A stretch of DNA of 64,000 bases from Deltaproteobacteria bacterium (GCA_017302715.1 JAFLCD010000003.1:1-64000), one strand, 5' to 3'; positions 32,238 to 41,463 are shown, counted from the stretch's first letter. A program made the numbers and translations. Notes: a model not told the origin generated them from the letters alone.

Positions 32238-33521
32238 ATGAACCTTCGCTTCAGCTTTTTATGGGTTGTCATTTTGTCAGGTTTTTTAGCATCTTGCCGG
32301 CCCGAAGCTGAACCCACTCCACTTGCCACAACTCCTACTACTTCTGGCGGAGTGATCGATGCATCTGGAGGAAATATCACCATCGCATCTCTCGAAGAGG
32401 TGGAGGTCTCTTTAAAAATATTACCCTCTCGGGTTAAAAGAGTTTTATTCAGACTGCCGACGATTCGAAGAGCAGTGGAAAATTTTAATGGAATCAATCG
32501 GCATATAACAACTTCACCGTCGGATTACTGGATTTTTACGGAAGAAGAGTTGGCGCGGGTGCCTTTTATTTTTGATGCCATGTTAGGAACAGGTGAAAAT
32601 CCAGGCCCCTCAGCATTTTCACTTTTTGAAAGTGGAAAAATCACATTTAGATCTCAAGATTCTTTTTGTAATCATCGTGACGGACATGGGGATGCTTCAG
32701 CAACTCCATCTGGAGAAATTTGTTTTAGCAAAGACTCCCTAAGAAGACTCGATCCATGGTCGCTTCCACGAGCTACGGTAGCACTTGCCTTGCACGAGAT
32801 TGCTCATGTGATGGGTCTAGAAGAAGCTGATGCCAGGCTCATGCAAAAATATTTTTTGTTTATCAATAATTTTGAACCCATTTTACTTTCTGAAGATTTA
32901 AAGAGAGCCATCATGGCTGATTTGCAGTCGATAGTGAAAATTATTTCTTATCATAAAAATCTTTTTGAAAATCCAGATCTCAAGGAAATTGTAATGAGAT
33001 TAAACTCCCCTGGTAAAGGTGATGATATAGACATGGAAAGCTTGAGGGGCGGCAAAGATAAATTGGACGCTCAAGAATTAAGATTCATCAAAGAATTAAA
33101 TGATCAATGCGATGAGCTTTTTAAAAAGCTTGAAGTTGCAAGCCTTCCCCAGTCACCTAAATTTTGTCGTATTGCAAGTCTATTGGACACTATCGCCAGA
33201 GATCAACCTGTCTTAACAGTCGACTCAAAATCTTTTAGTTACCGCAAACATAAAGACCCCGTTGTTAAAGTTCGTAATGCGATCGCGGAGATTTATGAAA
33301 TGTCTCCTCATAGTATTGATACAGATATTATTTCTTACCTTGCGGGTCATGATTTAAGTGCTGAAGAAATCGATCGAGTTTTTAAATCTGCAGATTTTTT
33401 TAGTTATGCAAAAGACGAATTTGATGACGCCTCGATTTGGGGTGAGTACGCGACCTTTGAAACTTCTGATCGAAAACAAATTCCTGGAGAGGATAGGCAG
33501 GGACGTAACTGGCGGCCTTAA
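32238..33521 (+). CDS. Predicted lipoprotein with zinc-metallopeptidase motif
   Basis: The 427-residue protein has a lipoprotein signal (LSGFLASC, lipidated Cys at 20), a Thr/Pro-rich linker (21-50) and then a domain with HEIAHVMGLEEADA (H186, E187, H190, with E195 or E196 as possible third ligand). This matches an HEXXH zincin core, but the family is not recognised. Residues 240-420 are helical and contain no other motif that I know. Its 3' end overlaps by 4 bp the convergent TIGR02147 gene. It may be an outer-membrane-linked peptidase. Confidence 0.68.
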   Translation: MNLRFSFLWVVILSGFLASCRPEAEPTPLATTPTTSGGVIDASGGNITIASLEEVEVSLKILPSRVKRVLFRLPTIRRAVENFNGINRHITTSPSDYWIFTEEELARVPFIFDAMLGTGENPGPSAFSLFESGKITFRSQDSFCNHRDGHGDASATPSGEICFSKDSLRRLDPWSLPRATVALALHEIAHVMGLEEADARLMQKYFLFINNFEPILLSEDLKRAIMADLQSIVKIISYHKNLFENPDLKEIVMRLNSPGKGDDIDMESLRGGKDKLDAQELRFIKELNDQCDELFKKLEVASLPQSPKFCRIASLLDTIARDQPVLTVDSKSFSYRKHKDPVVKVRNAIAEIYEMSPHSIDTDIISYLAGHDLSAEEIDRVFKSADFFSYAKDEFDDASIWGEYATFETSDRKQIPGEDRQGRNWRP

Positions 33522-34345
33522 GTCATTCGAAAAAAATCTATATTGAGGCAAGCCATTTCATCGGGCGGCGAGGATTCAAGTCGACCGATAAACTTTTTTA
33601 TGAGTTGATTAAGTTCTTCTCTAAATTCATCAAAATGATTTTCCGAAATACTGCAGGGGCCGGTAAAAAAAAGATTCTTAGATTTCTTTTGCGAAAACGA
33701 CATGAACTCATATGCTTTCATTCGCCAAGTCATCTGCCGGTGACGAATAAACGGAGAGTCGGCAGAAAGATGAGTCGAAGCTTTGCCCACCGTAAATTTA
33801 TCCCCTTTTTTTCGCAGAAGATCATATTTCATTAAAAAATTTATATGCTCCATTAATTGCGGAGCTGGCAGATCAATAATCGAGGCTAAAGATTTTAAAT
33901 TCTGAAACCGCGGAATAGAGCAAAGAATACGTATCGCAGAATAGCGCCAATCCGAATAAAAACGAGAGAGAGCTTCCTCCGATATATGTTCTGTTTTCGG
34001 CAGACTATGTTTGAGATCTTGAGCTTGGCGACGAAGCTCACGCATCTTATCTTCGATTCGTTTGCGATATCGTGGCAAGGTGGCTCGGCTAAACTCTACT
34101 AAAGTGAGAAAAAATTCTTCTTCTGGAGAGGGTAGGCCTAAAAAAACGGCTGTCTCATAAGCTTGATCGAGCGAGAGTTCTCTTTGCCCAGAAAAAATCT
34201 GACTAATGGTAACTGTATTGGTTTTGAGAACTTCTGAAAGGCGACGGTATTGTCCGCGCCCATTTTTAGGAAAAGTCTTCAGCAGATCTCGTACATACAG
34301 GCGGTAGTCGGTGTAGCTAAAAATGGAGGGTTGAGTGGCCTGCAT
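33518..34345 (-). CDS. TIGR02147 family regulator-like protein
   Basis: The 275-residue protein matches the TIGR02147 (DUF4423) pattern: IFSYTDYRLYVRDLLKTFPKNGRGQYRRLSEVLKTN at the start with a helix-turn-helix-like segment (NTVTISQIFSGQRELSLDQAYETAVFLGL, about 42-71). The middle has FYSDWRYSAIRIL and a winged-helix-like tail. The family is abundant in Bdellovibrio relatives and Fibrobacter and is thought to regulate neighbouring secreted-protein genes. It is divergent from the 1,174-residue secreted protein, which is its best candidate target. Confidence 0.83.
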   Translation of the reverse strand: MQATQPSIFSYTDYRLYVRDLLKTFPKNGRGQYRRLSEVLKTNTVTISQIFSGQRELSLDQAYETAVFLGLPSPEEEFFLTLVEFSRATLPRYRKRIEDKMRELRRQAQDLKHSLPKTEHISEEALSRFYSDWRYSAIRILCSIPRFQNLKSLASIIDLPAPQLMEHINFLMKYDLLRKKGDKFTVGKASTHLSADSPFIRHRQMTWRMKAYEFMSFSQKKSKNLFFTGPCSISENHFDEFREELNQLIKKFIGRLESSPPDEMACLNIDFFRMT

Positions 34346-34375
34346 TTTTAAATGTTATCATATTTGCTAATTTTA

Positions 34376-34405
34376 TTGTTAATTTTAATTTTATAAATCT
34401 ATAAG
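34376..34405 (+). promoter_or_regulatory. Candidate promoter of the 1,174-residue secreted protein
   Basis: TTGTTA (34376-34381), an 18-bp AT-rich spacer and TATAAG (34400-34405) stand 45 bp before the ATG. A strong ribosome site AAGGAG is at 34435-34440. The region is AT-rich and shared with the divergent TIGR02147 gene, so other -10 matches exist by chance. Confidence 0.35.
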
Positions 34406-34450
34406 TCTCTGTTTGGCCGCGATATATCTTCCGTAAGGAGACCGCTACAT

Positions 34451-37400
34451 ATGAAACATACTAAAAACTTAATTAAAAATATTATCGCTTCAACTCTTAT
34501 TATCGCTATGACAATTCCTTCTGTCTTCGCTCAAGAGGGCGTTGGCTTTCAGCAGGATCGCGAGCTTCAATATCAAGTTAAAAAAGACGGAGAGTTTAAA
34601 AGAGGAATCGCTTCGCAAGAGTGGCGAAAAGATTTGGAAGAGCACCAAGAGCAGATGCGCAAATTTCCTCAACTTGCAAAAGCACAAGCGATTTTCGTTT
34701 CTGAGGGAAGCAAACGAATTCAGGAAAAAAATATAGATACATCAACGATCGCTGCGCTTTACAGAACGAATCAATGGTTTCGAAATCAAAGAGATGAGGG
34801 CTACGAGCCATCGAGTTCTCAAATTTATCGTTTTTTTAATGATCGAAGAGATGATCTTCGCAAAGCTCAAGCTCATGTAGATTCACCGGAAAATTTCTCC
34901 AGAGGTTTACAGCCCTACACCCAAGACATTATTAATTTTACGGATGTAGTCGGTCCCGCCGCAGGCGGATATGGTGCTGCTGCAATGCTCGTAAGCCGAG
35001 GCTTCGGATTGGCCAATCTTAAATTGAATGGCGCGGATGCTCGTGAAAAAGATCTCGAACTTACACATGGCGCTTACAAAAATTCAAAAAATGTTCCAGG
35101 CATACTGAATCAGATCGCAGAAAATCGATCTCTCTCTCCAGAGTTTGCGATTTTTGCGGATAGATTAGTTGAGCCCATGTTGGGTCTTCCGATTAATTTA
35201 TCTGATCCAAAGCATTCTCAAATTCTAAATCGCCTATCGAATCGCCCTGAAATTAAAAAGCTTGAGCAAACTCGAGATATCGAAACCCCTAAACTGGCTC
35301 AGACGATGATAGACAATTCTGTGGATGAAACGCTCCCTCTTCTTGGCCAATTTTCTGAAGAGTTTAGAAAGTCTGCGCTAGCGAATATTCCTCAGTCAAA
35401 TATTTCATTTATTGCAGCTAAGACGAATCGCCAAAAAATTGATGAAATGGGTAAGCGAAACGAGCAAGTCATTGAAACGATTGCCTCGGCTTTGGATTTT
35501 GGAACTTCATTGCTTTTAGTTTGCGGACAATCGAGAGAGGCCGAAGTCGCTGCTACTGTAGGTATGTCTCTTTTGAATGTAGCTGCGGCTACGAACAAAG
35601 TAGTCGTCGCTTATGCTGGTACTGCAGCCACAGCTTTAGCTGCAGGGGCTGCAACTTTTGGTTTGGGAGCCGCTGTCATTGGAGCTTTTGTAGCCATCAA
35701 AAGTCTCTTTGCAAAAAAAGGCGGCGATCGAGTGATGGAGGAATTAAAAAGTTTGCGAAACGAAACTCGTCGTCAATTTCATCAAGTTCATAAACATCTC
35801 GATCAAATCGCAGGCCATATGGACAAACGTTTTGATCAAATGGTGAAGACTCAGTTTGCTATGATACGTCTTGTAGCTTCTGGATTTTCTTCGCTCGCGA
35901 ATGGTCAATTAGAGCTCGATGCCAAAGTAAGTGATTTATTATTGAGAAGTGCCGCCATGCAAACAGAGTTGCGCGGTCTTTATTTTCAAAATTTAGGATT
36001 AGCTCAGTCCAATGTGAATGCAGAGTTTTCATCGGCTTATCGCTCATGCGTTCAGTCGACTGACTTAGAAATTTCACAAAGTGAATTTAAATCTAGTCTT
36101 AGTACTTTCGTAAAACTTTCTACGGATTATGCGAGCTCTGAAACTTTTCTGAGTAGTGCGCAGCCTGATGTTTCGGAAGATTGGACGTCTCCGGCCTTCA
36201 TGTCCCGAGAGCTCAATCGAACTCGCTCTGCCGAGCCAGATTCCTTTTGGAGAAATTTAAGAATTATAGCTTCGATTGAAGATGGACGCGCGAACTTGGC
36301 GAACCTCTCACATCCCACTCAATGGTTAAAAGGGGCTTCAGCTTTTTATGAATGCACCAGTCTTCGCCCTGAATATGCTTCCTCTGTATCATTAAGAGAT
36401 TATGAAAATCTCATTTTGGCTGGAGAAAATACTCAGCAACGAATCGAAGATTTTAAATTTCAAATTCTTCAAAATCTTACTCAAGCTTTTTCAAATGAGA
36501 CGGACAACCTTTTAGACCAGATGAGGAGTGCTTATACAGAAGCCTTCCAAAAATTAACTCCGGTAGCAAATTCAAATGATTTGCCAAACTTATCTTTAAA
36601 AGTGAACTTAGCAAAAGGTAATAAAGATAAAGCTGCCGTTAAAGTTGCTGCCGATCTTCAAGATTTTCCCATCGATCTTTTAGAAAGTGCAAAAGAAAAA
36701 TTAGTCAAAACTCTTGGTGATATCGAAGCTCTAGATCTCGGAACAATTTCGGTTTCTGCAAATCTGACGCTTCATCCGAGTGTTACACGTCTCGAAGTAG
36801 ACGAATACACGGCAGATAATAAAGTGATGGATAATGATTTTCTTACTCGTTGGAATGAAATTCGTCGTAGTGACGCTGCTTTCTATTTTTTGCCAGAAAA
36901 ATATACAGGAGGTCCACTGAATGGCACTTGGCGCGGATATGGCATGTCGAAGGAATCTATTTTAGATTCTTATCCTCAAGTGGAGTGGTCCAAGACTTAT
37001 CTTCCTGCCTCTCTTGAATTTACAGTTCGAGTTTTGGTTAATGGAAAGTCTACGGAAGTAAGTCGCAGAAAAAATGATTTTGAGATTTTAGTGAATGCGG
37101 CTCCTGTGCGACGGACTTTTGATTTTGACAAACTGATGGCGCGTGTGAAGAAGGCTTATGAAAATCCAGCTCTTTACGACGGGAAAAATCATGGACGCAA
37201 ATTAAGCAAAAAGGATCAAGGGGTTGCTTCTGCTGAGGCCATTAAATTTATTCAAGATTCCGTAGAAAAAAATCAATGGAGTAAAACTCATAAATCTCAT
37301 CTCGCAGAGGGCGGCTTTAAAAAAGGCCCCTTTTCTCTTGATCGATTGAATCTTGAAATTTCAAAGCCTCGCGATTTCATCAAAGAAACTTTTGAGGTAG

Positions 37401-37975
37401 CTGCTGTTCAAAATAGCTGGCTTAAAAAAATTAAACTTTCCGACGAGCTAGTTGCTTCTATTCGAAAAGAGCAAATTTCTCGAAATCAGCTTGCAATTGT
37501 AGCGGCAACTTATACTCCTCAAATTTCTTCGCAAACCCAGTTGCGGTTACGACAGACATACGAGCGTTTAGATGGCTATCGTACAGCGATTCAAGCTTTT
37601 CTAAAAACTTCATTGAGTAGCAGTATTTTAAATAATTATCTTATTTCAGCTTATGCTTTTGATGGAGCTCATTTAGGTCTGTGGGGACATGCCGAATGGA
37701 TTCAACAGATTCAAAACCTGGCGAGCAGATCAGAATTGCAAGCTCCTGATTTCAAAAGTCTGATGGAGAAAAGCCAAAAGCAAATTAAGTTATTTCAGAA
37801 TTATTTTAATTCGCGCCAGAACATTGTGAATAGACAAAAACGTATTTTTTCAGAACGAGCTGCTGCAATGGATCCTTTGCTCGCTCGATTATGTATTGGC
37901 TATAAGCAAATGATCGAACAAAAATCGGTAAGTTCACTATCGATGGAAGTGCAGAATATCTGCCGAGCTTTCTAA
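34451..37975 (+). CDS. Giant secreted protein with hydrophobic segment and coiled coil
   Basis: The 1,174-residue protein has a signal peptide (LIKNIIASTLIIAMTIPSVFA, about 7-27). Residues 30-340 are mainly helical and charged. At about 345-360 comes ASALDFGTSLLLVCG, then a long hydrophobic Ala/Gly-rich stretch (about 383-421, VVVAYAGTAATALAAGAATFGLGAAVIGAFVAIKSLF). It is followed by a coiled coil (about 426-520, VMEELKSLRNETRRQFHQVHKHLD). The remainder (about 530-1174) is helical with beta parts. This order (helix bundle, hydrophobic hairpin, long helix) recalls alpha-pore-forming toxins, but I see no family match. It stands alone and is divergent from TIGR02147. Confidence 0.75.
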   Translation: MKHTKNLIKNIIASTLIIAMTIPSVFAQEGVGFQQDRELQYQVKKDGEFKRGIASQEWRKDLEEHQEQMRKFPQLAKAQAIFVSEGSKRIQEKNIDTSTIAALYRTNQWFRNQRDEGYEPSSSQIYRFFNDRRDDLRKAQAHVDSPENFSRGLQPYTQDIINFTDVVGPAAGGYGAAAMLVSRGFGLANLKLNGADAREKDLELTHGAYKNSKNVPGILNQIAENRSLSPEFAIFADRLVEPMLGLPINLSDPKHSQILNRLSNRPEIKKLEQTRDIETPKLAQTMIDNSVDETLPLLGQFSEEFRKSALANIPQSNISFIAAKTNRQKIDEMGKRNEQVIETIASALDFGTSLLLVCGQSREAEVAATVGMSLLNVAAATNKVVVAYAGTAATALAAGAATFGLGAAVIGAFVAIKSLFAKKGGDRVMEELKSLRNETRRQFHQVHKHLDQIAGHMDKRFDQMVKTQFAMIRLVASGFSSLANGQLELDAKVSDLLLRSAAMQTELRGLYFQNLGLAQSNVNAEFSSAYRSCVQSTDLEISQSEFKSSLSTFVKLSTDYASSETFLSSAQPDVSEDWTSPAFMSRELNRTRSAEPDSFWRNLRIIASIEDGRANLANLSHPTQWLKGASAFYECTSLRPEYASSVSLRDYENLILAGENTQQRIEDFKFQILQNLTQAFSNETDNLLDQMRSAYTEAFQKLTPVANSNDLPNLSLKVNLAKGNKDKAAVKVAADLQDFPIDLLESAKEKLVKTLGDIEALDLGTISVSANLTLHPSVTRLEVDEYTADNKVMDNDFLTRWNEIRRSDAAFYFLPEKYTGGPLNGTWRGYGMSKESILDSYPQVEWSKTYLPASLEFTVRVLVNGKSTEVSRRKNDFEILVNAAPVRRTFDFDKLMARVKKAYENPALYDGKNHGRKLSKKDQGVASAEAIKFIQDSVEKNQWSKTHKSHLAEGGFKKGPFSLDRLNLEISKPRDFIKETFEVAAVQNSWLKKIKLSDELVASIRKEQISRNQLAIVAATYTPQISSQTQLRLRQTYERLDGYRTAIQAFLKTSLSSSILNNYLISAYAFDGAHLGLWGHAEWIQQIQNLASRSELQAPDFKSLMEKSQKQIKLFQNYFNSRQNIVNRQKRIFSERAAAMDPLLARLCIGYKQMIEQKSVSSLSMEVQNICRAF

Positions 37976-38094
37976 AAAATGAGAGATGCCGATGGCTGGG
38001 ATCAAACCAGCCTCGCGTGCCCCCGAGTCGAAGGATTGCACGAGTGTTAGCCTTGTACTCGAGCGCGACCATTCGTCGCCTCATCGGCATCTCT
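37974..38094 (-). ncRNA. Structured tRNA-like RNA element of unknown class
   Basis: A 13-bp closing stem (38082-38094 with 37982-37994, perfect) encloses a tRNA-shaped set of arms. Two bases (AG) after the 5' strand stands a D-like hairpin GCGAC-GAATG-GTCGC. One base later comes an anticodon-like arm with a 5-bp stem CGAGT/ACTCG and an 11-nt loop. A variable region follows with a possible CTCG/CGAG stem, then a T-arm-like hairpin GGCTGG-TTTGATC-CCAGCC abutting the closing stem with no gap. The 3' side runs into TTTTTT at 37974-37979. The loop is too long, U33 and A14/A21 are missing, C56 is T, and no CCA is encoded, so it is not an ordinary tRNA. Confidence 0.5.
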
Positions 38095-38147
38095 TTCGCT
38101 AAACAATAACTTAAGCGTGGTTTAGTTTTAAAAAATTCCGGCCAAAG

Positions 38148-39437
38148 TTAGTGAGAAAGAAGCTTCCAAAAACTAAAGCCCAACGTGAGGATCATGCTGA
38201 GTGCATAAACTATAATAGTTGCGATACTAATTCCAATCACTCCCATAGATTTCATCAAAAACCAATTGCCTAAAGTATTAACGATAAAACAGATCGCTGC
38301 GATAAATAAAATCAGTTTTTGCTTTTGAAGAGCCACTAGCATCCACATTCCTAGCGAGCTTCCAATAAAGACTGGCAGTTGAAAGGCGAGAATTTTTTGA
38401 ACGTGGCTAACAACTTGAGTATCTTTTGGACTAAATGCCCCTCGTTGAAAAATCAGCGAGATCAACCAGTCCGATAAGTAAAAAACCCCTAAAGAAATAA
38501 CAAGACCAGCGCTAACATAAACCAAAATAAAATGAATAAGATCCTTTCTTGCATTAGAAAATTCTTTTTTTGCAATAGCTTGAGAAAATCTAGGAACGGC
38601 AAAATTTCCAATCGAAGTTCGTAGAAAATTTCCAAGCCCGAAGGGAATCCGAGATCCATATTCGAGAGCCGCTACATTTCCGTGACCCAGCATTCCGCCC
38701 ATGGATTTATCAATGAGCTCAGCGCTTGAGTTTAAAATATTTCCCCCTAATAAAAGTGTACTGGCTTTTATAAAAGCAACGCATTCAGATATTTTTTTAA
38801 ATGAAAATAATTTGAGATGTCCCAAAAAGTTTACAAATATCAAAAGACTCAAAGCCTCTAAAAAAAATCCAAGCAAGGTAGCGATGCTTAAGGCCGAGAT
38901 TGAATGAGGAAACCAAAGAAGAGCTACTACACTGATCGCGGGACTAATGGCGAAGCAAAGTAAAGGAAAAGCAAAATAGCCCATGCAGTTTAGATAAGAA
39001 GCTAGGAGTGCAGAAGATAAAGTGGGAATAAGAAACCAGCAAAGATTAAGGAACGGCCATTTTCCATTTTCCGAGAAAACTTGCTGAGATAAATCATGGT
39101 TAAGAAAAAGCATCAGAGGTTCGAAAGTTAAAAAAAGTAAAACACTTAAAGCGACTCCAATAAAAAGGGTTAAGAAATAAATTTCTGAGACAAAATTTAT
39201 TTTTTGCTTCTGAGCCCTAAAGAAGAGGGGAATGAATGCAGCACCGATAGCGCCACCCACAATAGTTGAAATGGTATAAGGCGTAATATAACTGAGCAAA
39301 AACATTTCAATCGACGACTCACGACCAAATTCACGTGCTACCAAAATATCTTTGAGCATTGTAAAAACGCGATTGAGAACTGAACTCAGCGCTATAATAA
39401 AGAAAGCTTTTGAAAGCGAAATTTTCGCAAAATCCAT
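38148..39437 (-). CDS. murJ: MurJ/MviN-family lipid flippase
   Basis: The 429-residue protein has about 12-14 membrane helices and the MurJ/MATE-type layout: LNRVFTMLKDILVAREFG near the start (conserved Arg and Asp) and LISLIFQRGAFSPKDT (about 320-335), which is typical of MurJ. MurJ flips lipid II to the periplasm for peptidoglycan synthesis. It is shorter than E. coli MurJ (511), ending near helix 12, so a related polysaccharide or lipid flippase is possible. It is 4 bp after the carbonic anhydrase and is the last gene of that unit. Confidence 0.75.
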   Translation of the reverse strand: MDFAKISLSKAFFIIALSSVLNRVFTMLKDILVAREFGRESSIEMFLLSYITPYTISTIVGGAIGAAFIPLFFRAQKQKINFVSEIYFLTLFIGVALSVLLFLTFEPLMLFLNHDLSQQVFSENGKWPFLNLCWFLIPTLSSALLASYLNCMGYFAFPLLCFAISPAISVVALLWFPHSISALSIATLLGFFLEALSLLIFVNFLGHLKLFSFKKISECVAFIKASTLLLGGNILNSSAELIDKSMGGMLGHGNVAALEYGSRIPFGLGNFLRTSIGNFAVPRFSQAIAKKEFSNARKDLIHFILVYVSAGLVISLGVFYLSDWLISLIFQRGAFSPKDTQVVSHVQKILAFQLPVFIGSSLGMWMLVALQKQKLILFIAAICFIVNTLGNWFLMKSMGVIGISIATIIVYALSMILTLGFSFWKLLSH

Positions 39438-39441
39438 AGAC

Positions 39442-40074
39442 CTATTCGATCAATTCAAATCGATTCGTTTTTTTATTGAACGAGTGAACGTCGGCTTTGG
39501 CAATATCAAACCACCAGCCATGGATCTCAATCTTACTTTGGTCGAGTTGTTCTTGGATAAAAGGATAACTTTTAAGATGCTCGATCTGTTGCAAAACATT
39601 TATCTGAGAAAGTTGATTTTCTCTCGACAGCTTTTTATCTAGTGAAATTCCTCTGTTTATTTTATCAAGTGATGGCTCGCCATAATGCAACCAAGATTTT
39701 AAATGCGGAGTAGTCTCTAAGTCGGTTGGAAAAGCGAGTGCTTTCATGGCGCCGCATTCTGAATGTCCGCAGACAACAATGTGAGCCACATTTAATTTCA
39801 AAACAGAAAATTCTACTGCGGCGAGCGCCGATACATCGCTCTCATTTACACTGGGGACACTCGACGCAGGTGGAACAAGATTGCCTACATTTCGTATAAC
39901 AAAAAGCTCTCCTGGATTAGTCGAGGCAAACCAATTCGGCGCCACACGACTATCGGAGCAAGTGATAAAGAGCACGTCTGGATTTTGACCTTTCGCAAGT
40001 TCCGCGAAGGTGTCTCGACAGTTTGGAAGAATTCGATTTCGAAAATCGACAATACCTTCTATCAATTTACGCAT
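39442..40074 (-). CDS. Beta-class carbonic anhydrase
   Basis: The 210-residue protein has the zinc ligands in TCSDSRV (Cys at about 38, Asp two residues on) and HSECGAM (His and Cys, about 102-106), and the fingerprint FVIRNVGNLVPP. Beta carbonic anhydrases interconvert CO2 and bicarbonate, usually as dimers or tetramers in the cytoplasm. It starts 53 bp after the stop of the RNA methyltransferase on the same strand. The start is an ATG and the N-terminus MRKLIEGIVDFRNRI is typical. Confidence 0.95.
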   Translation of the reverse strand: MRKLIEGIVDFRNRILPNCRDTFAELAKGQNPDVLFITCSDSRVAPNWFASTNPGELFVIRNVGNLVPPASSVPSVNESDVSALAAVEFSVLKLNVAHIVVCGHSECGAMKALAFPTDLETTPHLKSWLHYGEPSLDKINRGISLDKKLSRENQLSQINVLQQIEHLKSYPFIQEQLDQSKIEIHGWWFDIAKADVHSFNKKTNRFELIE

Positions 40075-40127
40075 TTAAAAGAAGCTCCTGATATTTAGTA
40101 TTAGCTGCGTAAACTCTTCCAATCAAC

Positions 40128-40847
40128 TTATGATTTTTTTGAGAACTTTTTAACCCAACTCATCACTATAGAAGCCGCATGGCTGACATTCAGTGATTCT
40201 ACATTATTTTCCATAGGAATTCGAATCAACTCACTACATTGAACTCGCACAATTTCTTCGATGCCGTCGCTTTCAGATCCTAGAACAAGTGCAATAGGTT
40301 TTCGCGGTTGCCAATCATAAAGAGGAATAGAATTTTTTCCAGCATCTAAGCCTGCAACAAGATAGCCACTTTTTCGAAGTAGTTCAGCTACAGATGAAAT
40401 TTCATCAACCTCCATAAAATTTAATTTAAATGCGCAACCCGCAGAAGACTTCACAGCAGCCATGGTCATAGATGCGCTTCTTTTATTTTCATGAATAATT
40501 AAGCTTGCACCAAAAGCAGCGGCACAGCGCGCGATTGATCCTAAATTTTGAATATTTTCTAAATGATTGCAGAGAATAACGAAGTCAAATTTTCTCGCTT
40601 GCTCGATTGAATAAGGCAAATAAAAAGAATAGGTCGTTTGAAAGACGACTCCTTGATGAACTTCATTTTTAAATTTGGGTGGAATGCCTTCTTCGAATTG
40701 AATTTTAGGATATTTAGAACCCAGCAATTCAACTGCAAAGTCGTATGCCGATTTAGTTTCGACCCAGATAGTCAAAATGGGAATATTGGCGGCAACAGCT
40801 TCTTTTAAGATATGGCGACCATAGAGAATTTGAGATTTTTTTTTCAA
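40128..40847 (-). CDS. rlmB: TrmH-family 2'-O-ribose RNA methyltransferase (RlmB-like)
   Basis: The 239-residue SPOUT enzyme shows the three family motifs: LCNHLENIQNLGSIARCAAAFGAS (about 90-113), ALVLGSESDGIEEIVRVQCSELIRIPM (about 195-221) and ESLNVSHAASIVM (about 223-235). The N-terminal ILYGRHILKEAV matches a substrate-binding domain of RlmB. RlmB methylates G2251 of 23S rRNA; a tRNA substrate (TrmH) is possible. It is the first gene of a unit with the carbonic anhydrase and murJ. Confidence 0.87.
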   Translation of the reverse strand: MKKKSQILYGRHILKEAVAANIPILTIWVETKSAYDFAVELLGSKYPKIQFEEGIPPKFKNEVHQGVVFQTTYSFYLPYSIEQARKFDFVILCNHLENIQNLGSIARCAAAFGASLIIHENKRSASMTMAAVKSSAGCAFKLNFMEVDEISSVAELLRKSGYLVAGLDAGKNSIPLYDWQPRKPIALVLGSESDGIEEIVRVQCSELIRIPMENNVESLNVSHAASIVMSWVKKFSKKS

Positions 40848-40968
40848 GGCGCTAATGGAGCTTAACTTGGCTTATAGGTCAAACCCGTTTATCAATAACT
40901 AACTTAAAGCCGTTAAAAATCTAATGAAAAGGGGAGATGATGCGAATCGTGACAGCGATGGAGAAGGT

Positions 40969-41463
40969 ATGAATAGCGCCTCAAGGTCGGTTTCAACGAG
41001 CCTTGCATTTACGCTTACGGCTCTGATTTTTTACATACCTGCCAATACTTTTCCTTTTATGACGATGGAGCTTTACGGAAGTAGAACGAGCGCGACGATT
41101 TGGAGCGGGGTTGTCGCACTGGCGGATTCTGGAGCTTGGCTCATTGCCGCAGTTATTTTTTTGGCGAGCATCGTCATTCCACTTATTAAATTATTCGTTC
41201 TACTTTATTTGTCTCTCACTGCCCATCAACCGGCGAATACACGATTGAAGTTACAACTTTTACACGCGGTAGAAATTATTGGACGTTGGTCAATGCTAGA
41301 TATTTTTTTATTGGCCGTTTTGGTAGCCATCATGAAGCTATGGCCGTGGACGTCTGTTCAACCTGAGATTGGTTCGTGGATGTTTGCTCTCGTCGTTATT
41401 TTTACAATGTTAGCTTCTGGAAGTTTCGATTCAAAAATTTTAACGGAGAAAAAGCATGAGTAA
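40969..41463 (+). CDS. PqiA-like membrane protein (half-length)
   Basis: I place the start at the ATG at 40969, with GGAG 5 bp before it, giving 164 residues. An ATG at 40924 would add 15 charged residues with no ribosome site. Four membrane helices are visible, the first near 10-30 (FTLTALIFYIPANTFPFM). The PxNxxPxM-type motif (PANTFPFM) and the downstream helices match one of the two repeats of PqiA. PqiA with MCE proteins forms an envelope lipid-transport system. It overlaps the MCE gene by 8 bp. Confidence 0.82.
   Translation: MNSASRSVSTSLAFTLTALIFYIPANTFPFMTMELYGSRTSATIWSGVVALADSGAWLIAAVIFLASIVIPLIKLFVLLYLSLTAHQPANTRLKLQLLHAVEIIGRWSMLDIFLLAVLVAIMKLWPWTSVQPEIGSWMFALVVIFTMLASGSFDSKILTEKKHE

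Noticed and set aside
37806-38090. 94-codon open frame on the minus strand over the tRNA-like element
   Set aside because: It lies over a structured RNA and the end of a real gene, with no ribosome site and no familiar protein sequence.
37990-38095. Hammerhead-like core (CGATGAG ... CGAA) inside the tRNA-like element
   Set aside because: The downstream GAAA strand and the cleavage triplet arrangement of a hammerhead are absent.
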